Below are positions 26,601 through 34,354 of a stretch of DNA of 64,000 nucleotides, piece after piece. The translations under genes and the position numbers were made by a program. Location: NCBI GenBank assembly GCA_045430305.1, contig JAILXW010000001.1, positions 744,001-808,000 on the forward strand, given 5' to 3'. How positions within the stretch are numbered: the stretch's first letter is position 1; every line of letters begins with the position of its first letter. The DNA comes from Agarilytica sp045430305 (GTDB taxonomy: Bacteria; Pseudomonadota; Gammaproteobacteria; Pseudomonadales; Cellvibrionaceae). The notes beneath the pieces were generated by a model. That model saw only the letters and a list, made by a program, of their open reading frames with translations, had not been told where the DNA came from and ran no database searches.

Positions 26601-27339
26601 TTAGACCGATTGAAATAGGCTCTGCGTGAGCCAGAGAGTTGTAGAAAGCTTCGGTTGTTTGACCGCTAAGCGTGCGACCGGAGGAGTCGGTAATGGTGCC
26701 TGAAATCATGATAGGCAGTTCGTAGCCGATCTCTTCAAATAGCTTCTTGCAGGCGAAAACCGCAGCTTTTGCGTTCAATGTGTCAAAGACGGTTTCAATC
26801 AGTAGGATATCTGTACCGCCATCGATTAACCCTCGGCCAGCTTCAATGTAATTTTCTACCAGCTCATCGAAAGTGACGTTGCGAGCGCCGGGGTCGTTCA
26901 CGTCAGGTGAAATAGACGTAGTACGGCTTGTAGGCCCAATAATTCCCGCGACGAAACGAGGCTTGTCTGCAGAGCTGCGTTCATCTGCCGCTTCACGAGC
27001 CAATTGAGCGGCACCTTTATTGAGTTCGTATACGATCGCTTCCAGGTCATAATCGGCCTGAGATACTTTGGTGCTGTTAAATGTATTAGTCTCGATGATG
27101 TCAGCACCGGCATCTAGGTACGCGAGGTGAATTTCTTTAATCACATCTGGGCGCGTCAAAGCGAGAAGGTCATTATTGCCGGTAAGGTCTGAAGGGTGGT
27201 TCGCAAAGCGTTCGCCACGAAAATCTTGCTCGCTAAGTTTGTAGCCTTGAATCATGGTGCCCATCGCGCCGTCGAGCACCAGAATGCGCTGGGAAAGGGC
27301 TGTTTGGAGTTGATTCAATTGTGCGAGCTTGGGGTTCAT
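23653..27339 (-). CDS. metH: Cobalamin-dependent methionine synthase
   Basis: A 1228-residue protein, the full MetH length. In order: a homocysteine-binding domain with zinc cysteines (GLNCALGAEE, GGCCGTSPAHI); a methyltetrahydrofolate-binding domain (FVNIGERCNVTGSARF, FDPNIFAVATG); a cap plus B12-binding domain with the cobalt-ligand motif DVHDIGKNIVGVV; and an AdoMet reactivation domain with RGIRPAPGYPACPDHSEK. It transfers a methyl group from 5-methyl-THF to homocysteine. A hairpin CGGTCGTG/CACGACCG about 100 bp upstream (27439-27460) could end the previous gene. I see no convincing cobalamin or SAH riboswitch. Confidence 0.98.
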   Translation of the reverse strand: MNPKLAQLNQLQTALSQRILVLDGAMGTMIQGYKLSEQDFRGERFANHPSDLTGNNDLLALTRPDVIKEIHLAYLDAGADIIETNTFNSTKVSQADYDLEAIVYELNKGAAQLAREAADERSSADKPRFVAGIIGPTSRTTSISPDVNDPGARNVTFDELVENYIEAGRGLIDGGTDILLIETVFDTLNAKAAVFACKKLFEEIGYELPIMISGTITDSSGRTLSGQTTEAFYNSLAHAEPISIGLNCALGAEELRPYMAEMSRVANTLVSAHPNAGLPNEFGEYDQGPEEMAAIIGSFAESGYLNIVGGCCGTSPAHIQAIAETVKAFAPRQIPNIEKACRLSGLEPFNITTESLFVNIGERCNVTGSARFKKLILSEDYDTALEVAAKQVEEGAQVIDINMDEGMLDAENAIVTFLNLVASEPDISRVPIMVDSSKWDVIEAGLKCIQGKSIVNSISLKEGEAEFIEKATLCKHYGAAVIVMAFDEQGQADTAQRKIEICQRSYTTLVEKVGFAPEDIIFDPNIFAVATGIDEHNNYAVDFIDATRWIRDNLPFAGVSGGVSNVSFSFRGNNPVREAIHSVFLFHAIKAGMNMGIVNAGQLAIYDSLPEELREKVEDVILNRNQNGTEALLDIAEKYRGDGKTAESKEDLTWREQPVAKRIEYALVKGVTNFIEEDTEEARQQSSRPLDVIEGPLMDGMNVVGDLFGAGKMFLPQVVKSARVMKRAVAHLQPYIEAEKTEETKSNGKILMATVKGDVHDIGKNIVGVVLGCNNFEIVDLGVMVPCEKILKTAVEENCDIIGLSGLITPSLDEMVFVAKEMEKQNINKPLLIGGATTSKAHTAVKIDPQLSVNQSIYVADASRAVGVASNLLSEQRDTFVEGVQAEYEKVRERRAGRTSTRVAVPYKEAITKKVSLDWESFTAQKPSFLGTKTLKDYPLNNLTDYIDWTPFFISWDLSGKYPAILQDKVVGEAATNLFNDAQAMLKQIIDNKQLTAEAVFGFWQAQTVDHDDIEILNDSGDVLTRCHHIRQQIDKSGKNTLPCLADYIAPKETGKTDYVGGFAVTAGIGAEKLAKDYEAQGDDYSAIMVKALADRLAEAFAEHLHERVRKEFWAYDTQETLNNNDLIKEQYRGIRPAPGYPACPDHSEKEGLFKLLDAEQEIDISLTEHFAMFPAASVSGWYFAHPESKYFNTGKINKDQVESLAARKGIAVEEVERWLQSNLDYDA

Positions 27340-27438
27340 GCGGTTACCTTGGGGTTAAATCAGATCTATATCGAAATATTTTGATATTGCTTGGGTGCTA
27401 TTGTGACAAATTTGCACCCGAATTAACAGCGTGAGCTA

Positions 27439-27460
27439 CGGTCGTGAGGTGTCACGACCG
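27439..27460 (-). terminator. Stem-loop between the MetX-like gene and metH
   Basis: CGGTCGTG (27439-27446) and CACGACCG (27453-27460) form a perfect 8-bp stem with a 6-nt loop. It lies after the stop of the upstream minus-strand gene and before metH. It has no U-tract, so it may be a weak terminator or a leader hairpin. Confidence 0.4.
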
Positions 27461-27550
27461 GGAAGTTGAAGTTTAGGCATTGTTTAATAAGAAACAACTG
27501 TTAATTGAAGTTGCTCTTAGGGGAAGGGTACGACGTGCTCCTAATTACAT

Positions 27551-28747
27551 TTAGTCAGTATTTAGAAACGCTTCGATTTCTTTGGTCTTTGTACCAATGG
27601 CGTAAATTCCGTCCATATGGCCCCAGGGGCCGACGATTTCCTCATATTGCACCCGTTTATTTTGCATAAGCAGGGCGTTATAAAACTGTTTCGTCATGTA
27701 GCTTCCGAGAATTTCATCGTGCTTGGCAGGTAACAGCAAAATCTTAGCTTTTATCGGTTTTATGCCCTCTGCAAGGCTATCGCCGTGGCCCAAGCGCCAA
27801 AGTTGACAAGAGCGCGCTAAATATAAAATCGCGTTGGGGTCGAATACGCTGGCTCTCGATGCGGCAATTTTTTCTAACCATGTTGTCACTTCGAACTTCG
27901 CTGTAATGTCTTCCCAGGGGCCGCGATCTTTATCGATCGAGGTTTTTAGTTTCTGATCAAGAAAATGACCGTGATAAACGGAAAATAACATGCCCCACAT
28001 CGCACGTGTAATGCCATCTATTGGGTATGGCCCGTCATAGTAATCACCATTATTCCAATTTGGGTCGTTCTGAATTTCATTGGCCCAGCGGCCAATATCC
28101 GCTTTGCTCCATACATTTGCCTCGCCCGCGCCAATGACTGAAATGACTCTTTCGACCATGTCTGGGTAGGCGTTAGCCCACTCAAGCGATTGGTGAGAAC
28201 CCATAGAAGCGCCCATAGTGGCGTGGATTTTCGTCACCCCTAAGCTCTTAAGTAGCGCGTACTGCGTGTTTACGAAATCCCTTACTGTCACAACCGGGAA
28301 TTTAGTACCGTATGGCCGGCCGGTTGATGGGTCGATAGAAAAAGGCCCTGTCGTGAACACCTTTGGGTTTTTGGTTTGAGCATTTGAAAGAGAATCTGTA
28401 GATATAACAAAGAACTTATCTGTGTCTACGGCTTTACCGGGGCCAATAATGTAATCCCAATAACCTGCTCGCTTATCATCCGGGCTGTACTTGCCTGCGG
28501 CGTGCGACGTTCCTGCAAGGTAATGCGAAATCACGATGACGTTGTCTTTGTTCGCATTTAATTTGCCATAGCTTTCCCACCCTACCTGTACTTCCGGTAG
28601 TACCACCCCAGATGTGGTTTTGAAGTCTTTAATGACAAAACGCTGTTTTTCCGTAAGTAAATCTGCGCTTTGAGCGCTGAGACAAATAGAAAAAAGGAAC
28701 GCCGAAAGTAGTATATTTGCGTGTGAAAAACGATCATATAGATTCAT
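27551..28747 (-). CDS. Exported alpha/beta hydrolase of the homoserine O-acetyltransferase (MetX) family
   Basis: About 398 residues. I use the ATG at 28747, which has AGAGG eight bases upstream and directly begins a signal peptide (MNLYDRFSHANILLSAF... SLSAQS-type cleavage near residue 28). The MetX-like fold shows the oxyanion region VISHYLAGTSHAAG, the nucleophile elbow GASMGSHQSLEWA, an Asp in LLPAKHDEIL and a His in GPWGHMDGIY. Cytosolic MetX proteins lack a signal peptide, and the usual acetyl-CoA pocket residues are hard to confirm. A periplasmic esterase or acyltransferase is more likely than methionine synthesis, despite metH next door. Confidence 0.78.
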   Translation of the reverse strand: MNLYDRFSHANILLSAFLFSICLSAQSADLLTEKQRFVIKDFKTTSGVVLPEVQVGWESYGKLNANKDNVIVISHYLAGTSHAAGKYSPDDKRAGYWDYIIGPGKAVDTDKFFVISTDSLSNAQTKNPKVFTTGPFSIDPSTGRPYGTKFPVVTVRDFVNTQYALLKSLGVTKIHATMGASMGSHQSLEWANAYPDMVERVISVIGAGEANVWSKADIGRWANEIQNDPNWNNGDYYDGPYPIDGITRAMWGMLFSVYHGHFLDQKLKTSIDKDRGPWEDITAKFEVTTWLEKIAASRASVFDPNAILYLARSCQLWRLGHGDSLAEGIKPIKAKILLLPAKHDEILGSYMTKQFYNALLMQNKRVQYEEIVGPWGHMDGIYAIGTKTKEIEAFLNTD

Positions 28748-28835
28748 AAATAGGCACCTCTGGCCAGAGTGTAGCATAGCGCGCCACTTAAAACGATAAA
28801 AACGATGTTTGCATGATGTGAATCATGAAATTAGA

Positions 28836-28878
28836 TTGTATATACAACGTGTTTGTGTGAGAATCATTGCATATACAA
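28836..28878. promoter_or_regulatory. Twin palindromic operators, probably for the adjacent MarR regulator
   Basis: TTGTATATACAA at 28836-28847 is a perfect palindrome. TTGCATATACAA at 28867-28878 differs at one base. Their centres are 31 bp apart, about three helical turns, so two dimers could bind on the same face. They sit in the divergent region between the hydrolase and the MarR gene. The regulator assignment is by position and by the usual MarR site type. Confidence 0.6.
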
Positions 28879-29015
28879 CAACTCTCGTAGGGGAAGCGGC
28901 AAAATGATTACGAGGTGTAGCGCTTGTATGCCTTAACGTCCGAGGCCGGTTTCCTGTTTTACGTTACCGAGGGGCGTACTCGGCATTGTTTCCACAAAAT
29001 TGGCGATATTTATTC

Positions 29016-29441
29016 ATGTTTGAACGATGTATCTATTTCAATACCAATGCACTTGTTAGAAAGCTTAATAGCCGCTGGGAAAAAGCCTTCACAGAACTCG
29101 GCTTTACGCCTTCGCATGGGTATTTAATGCGTGCTGTTCTGACCAGCCCTAACTTAACCCAAACCCAGCTAGCAACAGCGCTACAGTTAGAAAAGTCGAC
29201 GGTTACTCGCTTTTTAGACAAATTGGAAAAAGATGGTTGGCTCCAACGAGAACCTTCAAGAACAGATCAGCGTGAAAAAATCATCAAGCCCACAGACAAA
29301 GCAAAATGTATTGCTGAAAATTTCGAAAAACTAGGTGATGACCTGTATGAAACGATGTGTAAGACGCTCGGGAAAGAAAACCTAGAGCATTTTGTAAAAC
29401 AATTACGCGATATCAATTTAGAGATATCTAAAGCACACTAA
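29016..29441 (+). CDS. MarR family transcriptional regulator
   Basis: About 141 residues from ATG 29016, which gives MFERCIYFNTNALVRKLN; an upstream ATG at 28986 would add an unlikely 10 residues. The winged helix-turn-helix shows LTQTQLATALQLEKSTVTRFLDKLEKDGWLQREPSRTDQREKII, with the basic wing typical of MarR. The N-terminal and C-terminal helices form the dimer interface. It probably represses itself and either the divergent exported hydrolase or the downstream tautomerase and transporter. The two palindromes at 28836-28878 are the likely sites. Confidence 0.9.
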   Translation: MFERCIYFNTNALVRKLNSRWEKAFTELGFTPSHGYLMRAVLTSPNLTQTQLATALQLEKSTVTRFLDKLEKDGWLQREPSRTDQREKIIKPTDKAKCIAENFEKLGDDLYETMCKTLGKENLEHFVKQLRDINLEISKAH

Positions 29442-29549
29442 GTTGATTTAGTAAATCACGTGTCACGGCATCATCACCATCGATGCGCCATATAAGCGGA
29501 ATAAATTTACTATATCGCTTAACCAGACCTACTATTGCTGGAGGAATTT

Positions 29550-29747
29550 ATGCCCTACGTAAATGTGAAGGTAACGCCAGAAGGATTAACTGCTGAAAAA
29601 AAAGCCATTATTATGAAAGGTGTAACCCAGTTACTAGAAAAAGAACTCAACAAAAACCCCGAAACTACCATTGTCGTAATTGATGAAGTAGAAACAGATA
29701 ACTGGGGGATCGCGGGGCAGTCGGTAACAGAACGACGAAAAACGTGA
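29550..29747 (+). CDS. 4-oxalocrotonate tautomerase family enzyme
   Basis: A 65-residue protein when started at ATG 29550, which has GGAGGA at 29540-29545. This start places Pro directly after Met, as needed for the catalytic N-terminal proline (MPYVNVKV). The pattern AEKKAIIMKGVTQLLEKELNKNPETTIVVIDEV is typical of short 4-OT proteins that form hexamers, and the C-terminus has WGIAGQSVTERR. The substrate is unknown. It follows the MarR gene and is 21 bp before the transporter gene, which suggests a small regulated detoxification or catabolic unit. Confidence 0.9.
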   Translation: MPYVNVKVTPEGLTAEKKAIIMKGVTQLLEKELNKNPETTIVVIDEVETDNWGIAGQSVTERRKT

Positions 29748-29768
29748 TAATGGAGAAAGCGAATTAAG

Positions 29769-30212
29769 ATGAGCAATATTTCTTACGCGGCAATTACATT
29801 ATTAGCCGGTATCGGCATACCCATTATGGCTGCCTTAAATAGCGCATTGGGTAGTAGAATAGGAAGCCCGATACCCGCGGCACTTATTCTTTTTTCATTA
29901 GCTTTCGCAATTACACTTGCAGTATATCTGGTACGAGCACCGGTGCTTAATCTCGCTTCCGTTAACTTGCCGTGGTATTACTTTCTGGGTGGGGTGTTTG
30001 TCGCCTTCTATGTGTTGGCCATTACATGGACCGCGCCAAAGCTCGGCGTTGCCAACGCAATTTTTATTATTTTACTCGGGCAGATAATTGCAGCGGTAAT
30101 AATTGAACATTTTGCTTTATTCAACACAAAAGAAATACCGCTGTCGTGGTCACGTTTAGCTGGGGTAGGGCTAATGGCGATAGGAATATACCTATCGCGT
30201 CGGGGTCTTTAG
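29769..30212 (+). CDS. YdcZ-type DMT superfamily membrane protein
   Basis: A 147-residue protein with five hydrophobic segments and the DMT_YdcZ (DUF606) pattern: GIGIPIMAALNSALGSRIGSPIPAALILFSLAF, then GGVFVAFYVLAITWTAPKLGVANAIFIILLGQII and RLAGVGLMAIGIYLSRR. It is half the size of full DMT exporters and should act as a dimer. It probably exports or imports a small metabolite. It is likely cotranscribed with the tautomerase gene and ends 16 bp before the convergent cytochrome gene. Confidence 0.88.
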   Translation: MSNISYAAITLLAGIGIPIMAALNSALGSRIGSPIPAALILFSLAFAITLAVYLVRAPVLNLASVNLPWYYFLGGVFVAFYVLAITWTAPKLGVANAIFIILLGQIIAAVIIEHFALFNTKEIPLSWSRLAGVGLMAIGIYLSRRGL

Positions 30213-30228
30213 GTTAAAACCTGAAACT

Positions 30229-30711
30229 TTAGTGGTGGTGTTTGTGCTCGGGTTTTTCTTTCGTAAAACTCGGAAATTTATGCGTCGCGTATTGCGAATG
30301 GCAACCAGCGCATGATTCAACAAGTTTGTAGAAATAGAACCCAACAAGTTCCGTATGGTTTTCTTCGGCGACATGCTCCAACATGCCGGCTTGTTTATGA
30401 AACGTTTGATCGCGATGCAAAAAAGATTTCGGCATTTTACTCTTAAGTTCACGCTTTTGTTCGCGCGTAATATTCTGTTTGATAATGTAACTGCTCTTCA
30501 TTTTTTCCGCGATACGGGCCACTTCTTCAAGGTCACCTGATGTGTATGCGGGAATGATCGCTTTCATGCCTTCTTGTAGGGCAAGCATTTCTTTTCCAAG
30601 TAATTTTCGAAGCTCCGGTGATAGGCCTTCAACCTCTGAATTGGAATACCCCATTGAAGAAGTTAGGCATAATACAATTACAGCGCTTACGCGTTTTAGA
30701 ATAGTTGTCAT
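30229..30711 (-). CDS. Periplasmic monoheme cytochrome c (cytochrome c'-like)
   Basis: A 160-residue protein with a signal peptide (MTTILKRVSAVIVLCLTSSM, cleavage near residue 25). Helical segments lead to one heme site, SCAGCHSQYATHKFPSF, near the C-terminus. The arrangement of a helical body with CxxCH late in the chain resembles cytochrome c' and c-556. The end is Lys/His-rich (KEKPEHKHHH), which might bind metal. The role, redox carrier or gas sensor, is not known. It is convergent with the YdcZ gene. Confidence 0.82.
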   Translation of the reverse strand: MTTILKRVSAVIVLCLTSSMGYSNSEVEGLSPELRKLLGKEMLALQEGMKAIIPAYTSGDLEEVARIAEKMKSSYIIKQNITREQKRELKSKMPKSFLHRDQTFHKQAGMLEHVAEENHTELVGFYFYKLVESCAGCHSQYATHKFPSFTKEKPEHKHHH

Positions 30712-31350
30712 GTTTTTGAACTCTTATTTGTGTGAACTAAATGGCCCATAGAACATATATTTTCTATTGAAAATATCAATGTTTGGTGGGCGTGTATCTT
30801 TATTGAGGTAACGATAGACTTTTTAGCGGTTAAGCCAAAACAAAGACCTTTGATGTGAGTAGTATTTAGTTTATTCATCTTTTAACTCAGAGAATAGCAA
30901 AACCTATGTACTAAAGCTTATGCGCTAAGCCGATGTACAAAAAGCTTGGATCTGCTCCTGATTCGTTCTGACGACATACGCCGGTTAGGCATTGGGCCTA
31001 TTAAATTCGTTGCATCATTGAGATTGATTCACTGTGGTGAAAGCTCAGGCCTCAGACAAGGTGGAAGGGGGCTTTTGTATCTTTGATGGTAACAAGTTTG
31101 ATAGTCATAAAGATGCGCCGTGTCGCTTATGCGTACAGCCGGCATATAGGCCTCAACACGCCGGGGTGTGGTGCAACAAAACGCTGACTTGGGTGTCTTT
31201 GGTAGCGCGCCATTGAGTATATGTGCCGATTTTGATGGCTTTAACCCGGAGGTGTTCAATAAGGGCTCAATTTCGCGTAGAATACCCTAGATAAACGCTT
31301 GGTTATTAATAGATCAGTAGCTGAACACCCCATTTTCTAGGAAAAACACA
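30712..31350. other. Intergenic region before nfuA, no supportable gene
   Basis: About 640 bp. ORFs of 60-76 codons at 31034-31216 (plus) and 31029-31259 (minus) overlap each other and show no recognisable family. A Cys pair in the plus frame (APCRLCVQPA) faintly recalls ComF zinc sites, which are often near nfuA, but I cannot support a gene or pseudogene. The stretch nearest nfuA should hold its promoter. Confidence 0.5.
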
Positions 31351-31944
31351 TTGTCAGACCTCAACGTTACCATCACCGAATCTGCTCAAGCATACTTGCG
31401 AGACCTATTATCTAAACAAGAAGTCGAGGGTATGGGTATCAGAATGTTCGTGGCGAACCCTGGCACACCGCAAGCAGAGACTTGCATAGCCTACTCGAAG
31501 CCAGATGAGCGCGAAGATGGCGATCTTCAGGTGAGTTTAGATGGGTTTACTGCGTATTTTGAAGGTAAAAGTATTCCCTTTCTCGATGACGCGAAGGTGG
31601 ATTATTCCGCAGACCGCATGGGTGGCCAGTTAACGATTCGTGCGCCCAACTCAAAAATGCCGAGGGTGAGTGACGACAGCCCGATCGAAGACAAAGTGAA
31701 TTACGTTTTATACAACGACGTTAACCCCGGTTTAGCCGCCCACGGTGGTAATGTTAGTTTGATGGAAATAACCGAAGATGGATATGCGGTTCTGAAGTTT
31801 GGCGGTGGCTGCCAAGGGTGCAGTGCGGTAGACATGACGTTAAAGCAGGGCGTTGAAAAAACCCTAACCGAAAAGCTACCTGAGATAAAAGGTGTGCGCG
31901 ATACTACTGACCACAGTGATCGCTCGCAGGCGTATTACAGCTAA
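31351..31944 (+). CDS. nfuA: Fe-S cluster carrier NfuA
   Basis: A 197-residue protein made of an N-terminal degenerate A-type domain (VTITESAQAYLRDLL, GMGIRMFVANPGTP) and a C-terminal Nfu domain. The cluster-binding CxxC is in FGGGCQGCSAVDMTLKQGVE. It starts at a TTG (31351) with AGGA about ten bases upstream. NfuA holds a 4Fe-4S cluster as a dimer and delivers it to target enzymes, especially under oxidative stress. It marks the left boundary of the accessory region. Confidence 0.96.
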   Translation: MSDLNVTITESAQAYLRDLLSKQEVEGMGIRMFVANPGTPQAETCIAYSKPDEREDGDLQVSLDGFTAYFEGKSIPFLDDAKVDYSADRMGGQLTIRAPNSKMPRVSDDSPIEDKVNYVLYNDVNPGLAAHGGNVSLMEITEDGYAVLKFGGGCQGCSAVDMTLKQGVEKTLTEKLPEIKGVRDTTDHSDRSQAYYS

Positions 31945-31981
31945 AGAAACAATGGCATCGTCTGACGCCTTTCTGAAAACT

Positions 31982-32003
31982 GAGTACTAGCGTTCTAGTA
32001 CTC
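31982..32003 (+). terminator. Hairpin after nfuA, possible terminator
   Basis: GAGTACTAG and CTAGTACTC form a perfect 9-bp stem around CGTT, 37 bp after the nfuA stop. There is no U-tract, so this is a weak call. Confidence 0.4.
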
Positions 32004-32061
32004 TAGCCCCCAGTGAAATCAATCCTCTTGTTGCCTCAACATACACACAAAACGCTCCGGT

Positions 32062-32394
32062 CTACGTGATTACTGCCAAGTAGTCTTTCATCCATTCTAA
32101 GATTAATTCGCCAGAAAGGTCATCAAAGGGAATTTTTGAGAAGTGACTAGCTGGGTCCTTATCGTGCCAGGAAAATTGGTAGCTAATTGAATCAGGTTGG
32201 TCATCATGCAGAATTAGGATAATTCTCTTACCGTTTTTTAGACAATCAATTGTCATGGCGTCTGCCGGAATTCCGTTATTACGCATCCCCTGGTTTACGC
32301 CAACAATTGGGTCAATATCTGCAATTTCCTGTTGAAACCGCGTATGTGCTTCGGTGGCAAAATCGCACAACTTCTGCATGTTTTTATGTGTCAT
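32062..32394 (-). CDS. Hypothetical protein, 110 residues
   Basis: A soluble, acidic protein with no motif that I recognise. Features seen are an N-terminal helical stretch MQKLCDFATEAHTRFQQEIADID, a central beta-rich part KNGKRIILILHDDQPDSISYQFSW, and a helical end. It is on the minus strand like the cassette genes to its right, but I find no attC between it and nfuA. It may be an old cassette whose site has been lost, or the first flanking gene. Confidence 0.55.
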   Translation of the reverse strand: MTHKNMQKLCDFATEAHTRFQQEIADIDPIVGVNQGMRNNGIPADAMTIDCLKNGKRIILILHDDQPDSISYQFSWHDKDPASHFSKIPFDDLSGELILEWMKDYLAVIT

Positions 32395-32508
32395 ATCGGT
32401 ACATTACTAAAACTATGGTAGATAAATAATATTTACGCCAAAGTGCTTTTGTAGGCTAGTGAAACAAAGAAAAAATCGCGATGCCGGCTGTTTATATGGA
32501 AGTACTTG

Positions 32509-32988
32509 CTATGTACCAATCGCGCGCTTGTATCTTATTTTACTTGCTTCAGGCCAAACCGTTTTGGCTTGGTAGTATTCACTCATTATCGGGACGCGGT
32601 CATCTAGCAGAACCCAATCTTGTTTCGTAGACGTGAAAATATGTATGTCAGGGGGGAAGGAGGAGGGGGCATCTAAGGTGCCCACACGAACAAAATTGAC
32701 TGCTTTATTTGCCGCTGCGTAGTTGCTCCAAATGGCGGTTTTGCAATGAGTACATCGTGTGATGTCTTGCCCTTGACCACTGTTGCTAGGTGTATGTACA
32801 CATTCTGGGTGGCCTTTGGTGATGTTAACTAGCGTAGCTTCTATTAATGCATTAAGAGCAAATGCGGAGCCAGTCTCACGTTGGCACCACGTGCAGTGGC
32901 AGCAATGAACAAACATAGGTGAATCGAGCAGCTCGTATTGGGTTTCACCGCAAGAACATGTTCCTGTTATAGGTTGTTGGTCACTCAT
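32509..32988 (-). CDS. GFA (CENP-V/Gfa) family zinc-binding protein
   Basis: A 159-residue protein with the zinc ligands of the GFA family: TCSCGETQYE, VHCCHCTWCQRETGSAFALNA and TRCTHCKTAIWSNY. The family includes glutathione-dependent formaldehyde-activating enzyme homologues, although most members have unknown substrates. It starts about 24 bp from a degenerate attC (33013-33112), as expected for an integron cassette gene read on the minus strand. Its own downstream attC is not recognisable. Confidence 0.88.
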   Translation of the reverse strand: MSDQQPITGTCSCGETQYELLDSPMFVHCCHCTWCQRETGSAFALNALIEATLVNITKGHPECVHTPSNSGQGQDITRCTHCKTAIWSNYAAANKAVNFVRVGTLDAPSSFPPDIHIFTSTKQDWVLLDDRVPIMSEYYQAKTVWPEASKIRYKRAIGT

Positions 32989-33012
32989 GATGTGTGGTTT
33001 CCATTTTTAGGA

Positions 33013-33112
33013 GTCTAACACTCCGGAACGGTATTGCATGTTTTGCGTTAGCGTAGCGAAAAAGCACAAAACGAGCAACGCTGTGGCGGCCGGATTGAGT
33101 CGCTTGTGAGAG
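33013..33112 (-). repeat. Degenerate attC site of the 129-bp type
   Basis: It shares GCGTAGCGAAAAAGCACAAAACGAGC with the intact site at 42145, and begins GTCTAAC. The other core reads GTGAGAG rather than GTTRRRY, and the middle is shortened. It lies between two minus-strand genes. Confidence 0.6.
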
Positions 33113-33117
33113 GTGCC

Positions 33118-33420
33118 CTAAAGCGGATTAAAATAAGTTATTTGTAAAATGACTGACGCGGTAAGCACCACAAAAGACACCCATACTACAGGGTTTAACT
33201 TTTTGACCAGTTCCCACTCAATATATCTTGGGTCGTCTTCCTTTAGGTGTACTCTAAGGTAATAAGCGGTGTAGAAGCCCTTCATTAGAGTTAACCTAAG
33301 AAATACTTCAGTGGCTGGATTCGGGTGCGTAACTTTCGGTTGCCCAATCACAGTCAATGCGACACTTATGAAAAGAACTAGCCCTGAAAGCATCATTGTA
33401 TTGGAATGTATCTCTTCCAT
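33118..33420 (-). CDS. Small integral membrane protein in a cassette, unknown
   Basis: A 100-residue protein with two hydrophobic helices (residues 9-26 and 78-97) and a polar middle containing LRVHLKEDDPRYIEWELVKKLNP. A strong GAGGAG is three bases before the ATG. It is bounded by attC-like sites on both sides (33013-33112 and 33441-33510), which fits a single-gene cassette. I do not recognise a family. Confidence 0.65.
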   Translation of the reverse strand: MEEIHSNTMMLSGLVLFISVALTVIGQPKVTHPNPATEVFLRLTLMKGFYTAYYLRVHLKEDDPRYIEWELVKKLNPVVWVSFVVLTASVILQITYFNPL

Positions 33421-33440
33421 GTTCTCCTCGTGAGAAGTAC

Positions 33441-33510
33441 CACTAACGCCTAAAACAGCGGGAAAAAAAAGCGAAGCTTTTGGTTCCCGGGCCGCCTTTA
33501 GTTGTTAAAT
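33441..33510 (-). repeat. Short attC site
   Basis: A 70-bp site from CACTAAC to GTTAAAT. The ends TAACGCCTAAA and TTTAGTTGTTA pair, and inner arms CGGG/CCCG and AAAAGCGAAGCTTTT extend the fold. This is a compact attC. Confidence 0.65.
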
Positions 33511-33607
33511 GCATTGCATTCTTAGCCAATCACTATAACCTAGTAATTTCTTCGTTTTGTCATTTATCCTTGATACCTGGCCGAGCCCTCACTTTTGAGA
33601 CAGCCAA

Positions 33608-34264
33608 ATGACAAATCTTCGCATATGCTACCAGACCATTGAGTTTGGAAAAATAGATATTCACCTCTGCACACTACGAAATAGACAAGAGTTTTACGAC
33701 CCAGAAGGTATTGCTATGAAACTAGGAATATCTTCGGCTGCATGGCCGATTTTTGGCATTGTTTGGCCATCAAGTTTGGTGCTCGCTCACCACATGATCA
33801 ACCGTGATATAGGCTCTAGGCGCGTTCTTGAAATTGGGTGTGGAACGGCTTTAAGTAGTTTATTGCTGAATAAGCAGAATGTAGATATTACAGCAACTGA
33901 TTATCACCCCGAAGCCGAATACTTTTTAAAACGGAATACCAAACTTAATGGGGACAGCGCCATTCCATTTGAAAGAACGGGCTGGGCAGATAACAATGAT
34001 TCATTAGGGCGCTTTGATTTAATAATTGGCAGTGATTTATTGTATGAAGATGAGCACACAGAACTACTTACAGGGTTTATTAGAAAACATTCAAATCCGA
34101 AATGCGAAATAATCATTGTAGACCCAGGTCGAGGTAGAAAAAACAAGCTAGCGAAAAAGCTGCTTGAATTTGGTTACGTATCCTCGTTCTCTAAACCAGA
34201 AAGCACTAGTTATTTAGATAATGATTTTAAAGGTAATATTCTAACGTTTTTACGTGTAGGCTAG
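33608..34264 (+). CDS. Class I SAM-dependent methyltransferase (Methyltransf_16-like)
   Basis: A 218-residue protein with motif I RRVLEIGCGTALSSLLL, motif post-I TATDYHPEAEYFLKRN, and motif II RFDLIIGSDLLYEDEHTELLTGFI. The N-terminal ISSAAWPIFGIVWPSSLVLAHHM resembles protein lysine or small-molecule methyltransferases of the METTL type. It is on the plus strand, against the cassette direction, inside a large interval between attC-like sites at 33441 and 35922. The substrate is unknown. Confidence 0.82.
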   Translation: MTNLRICYQTIEFGKIDIHLCTLRNRQEFYDPEGIAMKLGISSAAWPIFGIVWPSSLVLAHHMINRDIGSRRVLEIGCGTALSSLLLNKQNVDITATDYHPEAEYFLKRNTKLNGDSAIPFERTGWADNNDSLGRFDLIIGSDLLYEDEHTELLTGFIRKHSNPKCEIIIVDPGRGRKNKLAKKLLEFGYVSSFSKPESTSYLDNDFKGNILTFLRVG

Positions 34265-34354
34265 TCAAGAGCCAACGTCGGTTTTGGGCAAGCACTATCA
34301 ATGTCGGGCATTTAACCTATAGGCCAGGGGCGGGATTATTGTCACAAATCTGCA

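Noticed and set aside
27340..27550. Cobalamin or SAH riboswitch before metH
   Set aside because: Only a simple 8-bp hairpin is visible; I could not find the conserved riboswitch boxes.
31029..31259. Possible ComF or other gene remnant upstream of nfuA
   Set aside because: Only one Cys pair fits; the two overlapping short frames show no further similarity.
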